Notes under the pieces: generated by a model
Databases searched by the model: none
Seen by the model: only the letters and a program-made list of their open reading frames with translations
What the model was told of the DNA's origin: nothing
Translations under genes and position numbers: made by a program
Source: Anseranas semipalmata
Lineage: Eukaryota > Chordata > Aves > Anseriformes > Anseranatidae
Direction: 5' to 3'
Length of the DNA stretch: 64,000 nt
Assembly: GCA_013399115.1 (NCBI GenBank)
Contig: VXAA01007264.1
Location: 117,796 to 181,795, forward strand
In this document: in pieces, positions 60,041 to 64,000 of the stretch
Position numbering within the stretch: the stretch's first letter is position 1
Layout of the letters: each line of letters begins with the position of its first letter

Positions 60041-63000
60041 GCTCCTCTGTCTGCTATAGTGCAGAGAAAGCCAGTGTGACTATTTATTGAGATGTCAGTA
60101 CAGTGGAAGAGCTGGTGCGTCGTTTTACCCAACAGCATCTCCTGGATATCTCCTTCCTTGAAAGAAACTGTAGTCTTTGCAACCTGATGCCAAGTTTACC
60201 AAAGAGATCCAGAATTAATCCGTTAGAATTGGGCTTCAGCTAACCAAGGAATTACATATATATCCTCATATCCCATCTTGATTTCAGATCTTGTTGAGTC
60301 AAGTGAATGATGTAAAGTAATGTGCTAGCATTAACCTGGGCAAAATGGGGAGAGTCTTTATGAATTAATTACAGAGTCATGATGAGAAATTTGGAGGAAG
60401 TCATGCTAAAAGGAGACTAAAATTGTGTGCAGTCCAGCCACAAAAGAGTATCACTGAGAAATTGCTACTGCCTTGAACACACCAGCACAATGAGAGGAGA
60501 TGGTCCAATCTGCTACTATGAAAAATACTCTGAGTGTGGCTTGTAGATGGTGGTTGTGTCCACAATGTCACATCTGCGTCTGTGCTCTGGCACGAGCTGT
60601 CTGAGAGACTCAGAAAACGCAACAAAGCATGGAAGAGGTGTAGCAGGCAGTTAAACAGCTCCTATACATCAGGACTGGCCACCTTTCATATAGAAAGTAC
60701 TACTGGAGTTTACCCTTTGTTATCAGGAGAGTCCTAAGCTATGTGTGAACAGAAAACAATCTCATCTGTAAAGGAAGAGTCACAAGTTTGGCAGGTAGAA
60801 GATCTATCATCATCAAATGAATATATCCTTCACAGCTGGGAGCAGTGATATGCTTGGAATGAGCTGTTAATGAATGGTCAACTGACAGAAGGCAACAAGG
60901 CAACCCCATGCAACGAGCAGAGCTTTCAGCTGCAGAAGAAGAACCTACAGTCTCATGAGATCCTCACACTTGCTTGGTAGAAAGGTGGGCAAACCAGGTC
61001 ATGTTAATGCTTGGTTACATTAAATTCATTGACTATTTTCTCTTGGAAGGATCAGGCAAGAGTTAAGCTCTGGAAACTGAATGCTGATTTTGAGAGGGAT
61101 AAAGTACCAGACAAAAAGCGTCAATGCTCTGCATCAGAGTTTGATAAGGCACTGCCAAACAGGAGCTTGAGCAGACGTCTTCTCTTGGAGCCCACAAGGC
61201 AGCAAGCAGCCAGGAACAAAATGAAACTAGGGCAGCCCCAGATTGACAGAAAGGAGTACCAGGGAGGAAGGGCTCTTGTCCCAGCAATACTCAAACATCA
61301 CAACATAATTCTGCCAAAATTAAATAATAATCTCATGTAGGTCTTGATGCCCTAGAGAACTCTCATATGGGAGAGACAGAAGAAATACAGGTAGTGGAAC
61401 AAAAGCCTGAGGACACCATCCAGTGCCATGAAAAAGGCTCCACAGATTATACGCAAGATTTTTGAGCTGGAATAGGACCGATTTATGGAAAGGTTTGTAT
61501 TAAACGTATATATGGGATTGGAATATGTGCAGGAAACTGCTCCGATCTATGATCCTAAGGAAAAATATGATGCATATTTCAGCACCTTTTTGAAGCAGAT
61601 CCAAAGTTTAGTGGTGTTGATGGGATTGTCTCCTTAGAATATTGTATCAGACTTTTCTTCAAAACAACTTCAGCTGTAGGAAGTTCCTAGTTGCTGGTTA
61701 CCCATGCAGGGAAGCTGCTGTTAATAGCTTGGGTTCCAGCGGGTAAGACTTAAGAAGTGTATCAGAATTATATAGGACCAATAAAATTCTTACATGCAGC
61801 AAATGGCTACTTCACAGCTTTTAACATCTTCCGCAGTTACCCAAGGTTCTCTTACTTTCCTAGTGTTTATTTTTTCAATCACCATTTTGAGGCTGCCAGA
61901 AAGGAAGGAAAAGATTAAGAAAAGATGGAGAAAGAGAAAAGAAGGAGAAGAAATATTAATAGAACGAAAACTACTAAAAATATTAGCAGGTGTTTACAAT
62001 CAATCAGTGCCTAAACCTCCCAAGTTGCTTCTGCACGTTGCTTGACTTTCTTTACAGGGTAATTTTGTGGGGTGCAGAGCTTCGAAGTGATGGAGTTACA
62101 TGACTGGGATGGTTTTGGCTTAGGGTTTTTTTTTTGAAATAGTTCCTTTTTGTAGGATTGGACATTTTCACTGTCTGCAAGCAGTATATTTGACTGTTCT
62201 GTGTTCAGTGGGAAGATTTACTTTTGTTGAGCAATAAAAGCCCTTTTTCCTATGATAAAGCCTCTCTGATTTCAAGAGGAACAGTAATGACTTACGAATC
62301 TGCTCCCAAGAGACTAAAGTCAATTCTTTGTCAACCAGAAGAGTACAGGGGATTTCAGAACTGAATATGGATTTAGGAGATAGCCACAGAACTCTTGCAA
62401 ATCTAGCTGCACCAGTTTTAAAAGCTATTTCATCTAGTTGTGAATTACACCCTTCCACTTAAGGTTTTTGTTGCAAACTACCGTGTCTGACAGCTTGAAC
62501 TAAGTCAACCAGCTTTGCATCGAAGCAGATTTAAGCATGCTCAGCTGGTCTGTTTCCCATCTGGCGCGTTGTCAAGCCATTCTGGCTACATTTACATGAG
62601 CATGTCCTTCATGCGTCAAAGAGTCATAACGCCTAAGGTTTGGACTTCTCGGCTCAGAGTGGGGTGCAGAGCCCTGGTTTAGGCACCCGTAATCTCTAGG
62701 AAGTGCCTGGGCAGAGCAGTTCTGGATTGGATCCTCAAACAACAACACAGTGGGTGCCGAGTGGCGGGAACTGTTTGGAAATTCCAACATTTTGACTTTT
62801 TTTTTCCTAATCTGAGAAAGGAAGTACAAAACATCTACTGAAAATTGCAGAAAAATACTCTGAGAAAAGCTTTAACTCCTAAATGTCAAACTGATAAAAA
62901 AGTGAAAAATTTTGAACAAGAGCAACATAATATTTTTGGTTTGTTGAAACCAAAATCCATTGCTTCAGAATACCTAATTGAAGAAACCTCTTCCCTTCCA

Positions 63001-63408
63001 ATTAATATTTTGTCTGAAAATATCATCAGCTTACGGTTTTAAGTCAAAAAAAGAACAGTTCAGGAACATATATTCCTTTCAATTTTCTCCAACAGAAAAT
63101 ACATTTAAAAGAAACACCAAAGTTGCCCTTTCTAAAGAGCATTGCTATTTTGAAGAAAATGTACTGCACATTGGGAGCATTTTTCCTTAGGTAAACATCA
63201 GCCCATCCTGCTGACTGACGACAGGTTGTTCTGAACACGTTCCTCACACCTTTTGCACCAGATCTGATGCAATTCCTGCTGAGCAGTTATGGCAATCTCT
63301 CATTGCCTAAAGAGCTTTATGTAGTTCAGTGCTAAATATGGGGGCAAGAATAAACAAGGAGCTGCGACTATTCTGAATCTTTCTCCTTGTTCTCTCTCCT
63401 TTGTAAGC
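60041..63408. other. non-coding DNA
   Basis: Frames of 109 codons (61011-61340, plus) and 96 codons (62168-62458, minus) are charged and fairly protein-like in composition, but I can match neither to a family and see no splice pair. A degraded repeat of unknown type cannot be excluded. Confidence 0.55.
61898..61975. repeat. purine-rich low-complexity tract
   Basis: Mostly A and G (GGAAAAGATTAAGAAAAGAT and AGAAGGAGAAGAAATA). The Lys/Glu/Arg-rich plus-strand frame (61794-62045) over it reflects composition. Confidence 0.8.
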
Positions 63409-63621
63409 CATATACAGCTCAAAGCGATCATTGCTGCAACATGTTGGTATACATACAACCAAACAGCGTTGCTATTTGCACTACTGCTGCGCTTTACAGC
63501 AGTAAGAGTAAGAGCAGCAACTGTGGCAAGAATTTGCAGGTCCCAGCTGAGGTACACCAGGAGTGTCCGCAGGTCTGGGAATCACATTTTGCCAGAGGGC
63601 AACGAGTGACCGAAACACTCT
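63409..63621 (+). CDS. weak candidate exon, unrecognised
   Basis: An open plus-strand frame lies between a strong pyrimidine tract ending in AG (63380-63408) and a GTAAGT at 63622. The encoded segment has about 70 residues and no domain I recognise. The bases just before the donor are CT rather than the preferred AG, and a second possible acceptor AG occurs nine bases into the segment. The peptide is serine- and cysteine-rich without obvious coding character. A chance arrangement is more likely than not. Confidence 0.12.
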
Positions 63622-63882
63622 GTAAGTATCCTACCTGTCCATCCCTGAGACAACCACAGGGATGAATGATAGATGAGGAGTGCAGCCACCTGAAATTGCC
63701 TGTCGTTCTGGGGTCTGGAGTGGTACGAGACAAAGACAGGGAGGGAGGAAAGAGCAGATCATCTGCAGAAAATTGAGAAGAGAGGACATGGGTAGAAATC
63801 CTCCTTTTATCACCAGTTCTTAAAACCATGAAATACTATTGGTGGGACTTGGCCTTCTCAGTTGCTTTATATTACGTCTCTA

Positions 63883-64000
63883 TTTCTTTTCTTTTCTTTC
63901 TTTTCTTCTTTTCTTTTCTTTTCTTTTCTTTTCTTTTCTTTTCTTTTCTTTTCTTTTCTTTTCTTTTCTTTTCTTTTCTTTTCTTTTCTTTTCTTTTCTT
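63883..64000. repeat. (TTTTC)n microsatellite, open at the window end
   Basis: Nearly pure TTTTC pentamers run for at least 118 bp, with two irregular units near the start, and continue to the last base. The true length is unknown. Confidence 0.97.

Overview
This window looks like vertebrate nuclear DNA from a bird. The clearest evidence is a set of truncated CR1 LINE copies with the avian-style 3' end, which carries direct repeats of the octamer ATTCTATG or ATTCTGTG. A 532-bp solo LTR of a type I associate with avian ERVL-like retroviruses, and a handful of old MIR-like SINE fragments, support this. The sequence is AT-rich and full of microsatellites and A or T runs. It contains N gaps next to homopolymers, as expected of a draft assembly. 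I cannot name the species.

There is no recognisable complete protein-coding gene, no rRNA or tRNA gene, no CRISPR array and no operon-like layout. The longest open frame (198 codons at 53793-54389) is about what chance gives in 64 kb read in six frames. The window is therefore most likely intergenic sequence or part of one or more very large introns. The best sign of a gene is a possible internal exon on the minus strand at 28651-28764. It is 114 nt and phase 0, has a perfect GTAAGT donor, and has a pyrimidine tract before its acceptor. I do not recognise the protein. A much weaker plus-strand candidate lies at 63409-63621.

Layout. 1-8 kb: unannotated AT-rich DNA with simple repeats, a strong palindrome at 5505-5533 and a canonical G-quadruplex motif at 6970-6990. 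8.0-8.4 kb: minus-strand CR1 fragment that still encodes the reverse-transcriptase C-terminus. 9.5 kb: (AAT)n. 12.5-13.5 kb: possible MIR, plus-strand CR1, a 21-nt-arm hairpin and a 23-bp tandem duplication. 14.8-15.5 kb: one copy of an unnamed old repeat, whose second copy lies at 30.8-31.1 kb, followed by a MIR. 15.5-25 kb: little recognisable. 25-31 kb: weak CR1 scraps, a (CA)n repeat and the candidate exon. 34-40 kb: MIR scraps, a guanine-rich block and a 20-bp tandem duplication. 40.4 kb: CR1 tail. 42.0-42.3 kb: small CpG-rich patch. 43.1-43.6 kb: solo LTR with a 5-bp target-site duplication. 45-57 kb: MIR fragments and N gaps. 59.9-60.0 kb: CR1 tail with octamers. 63.9-64.0 kb: a (TTTTC)n array running off the window end.

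I did not find an undescribed multi-gene system. The observations most worth testing are the candidate exon, the miRNA-like hairpin at 13343-13402 and the unnamed dispersed repeat pair.
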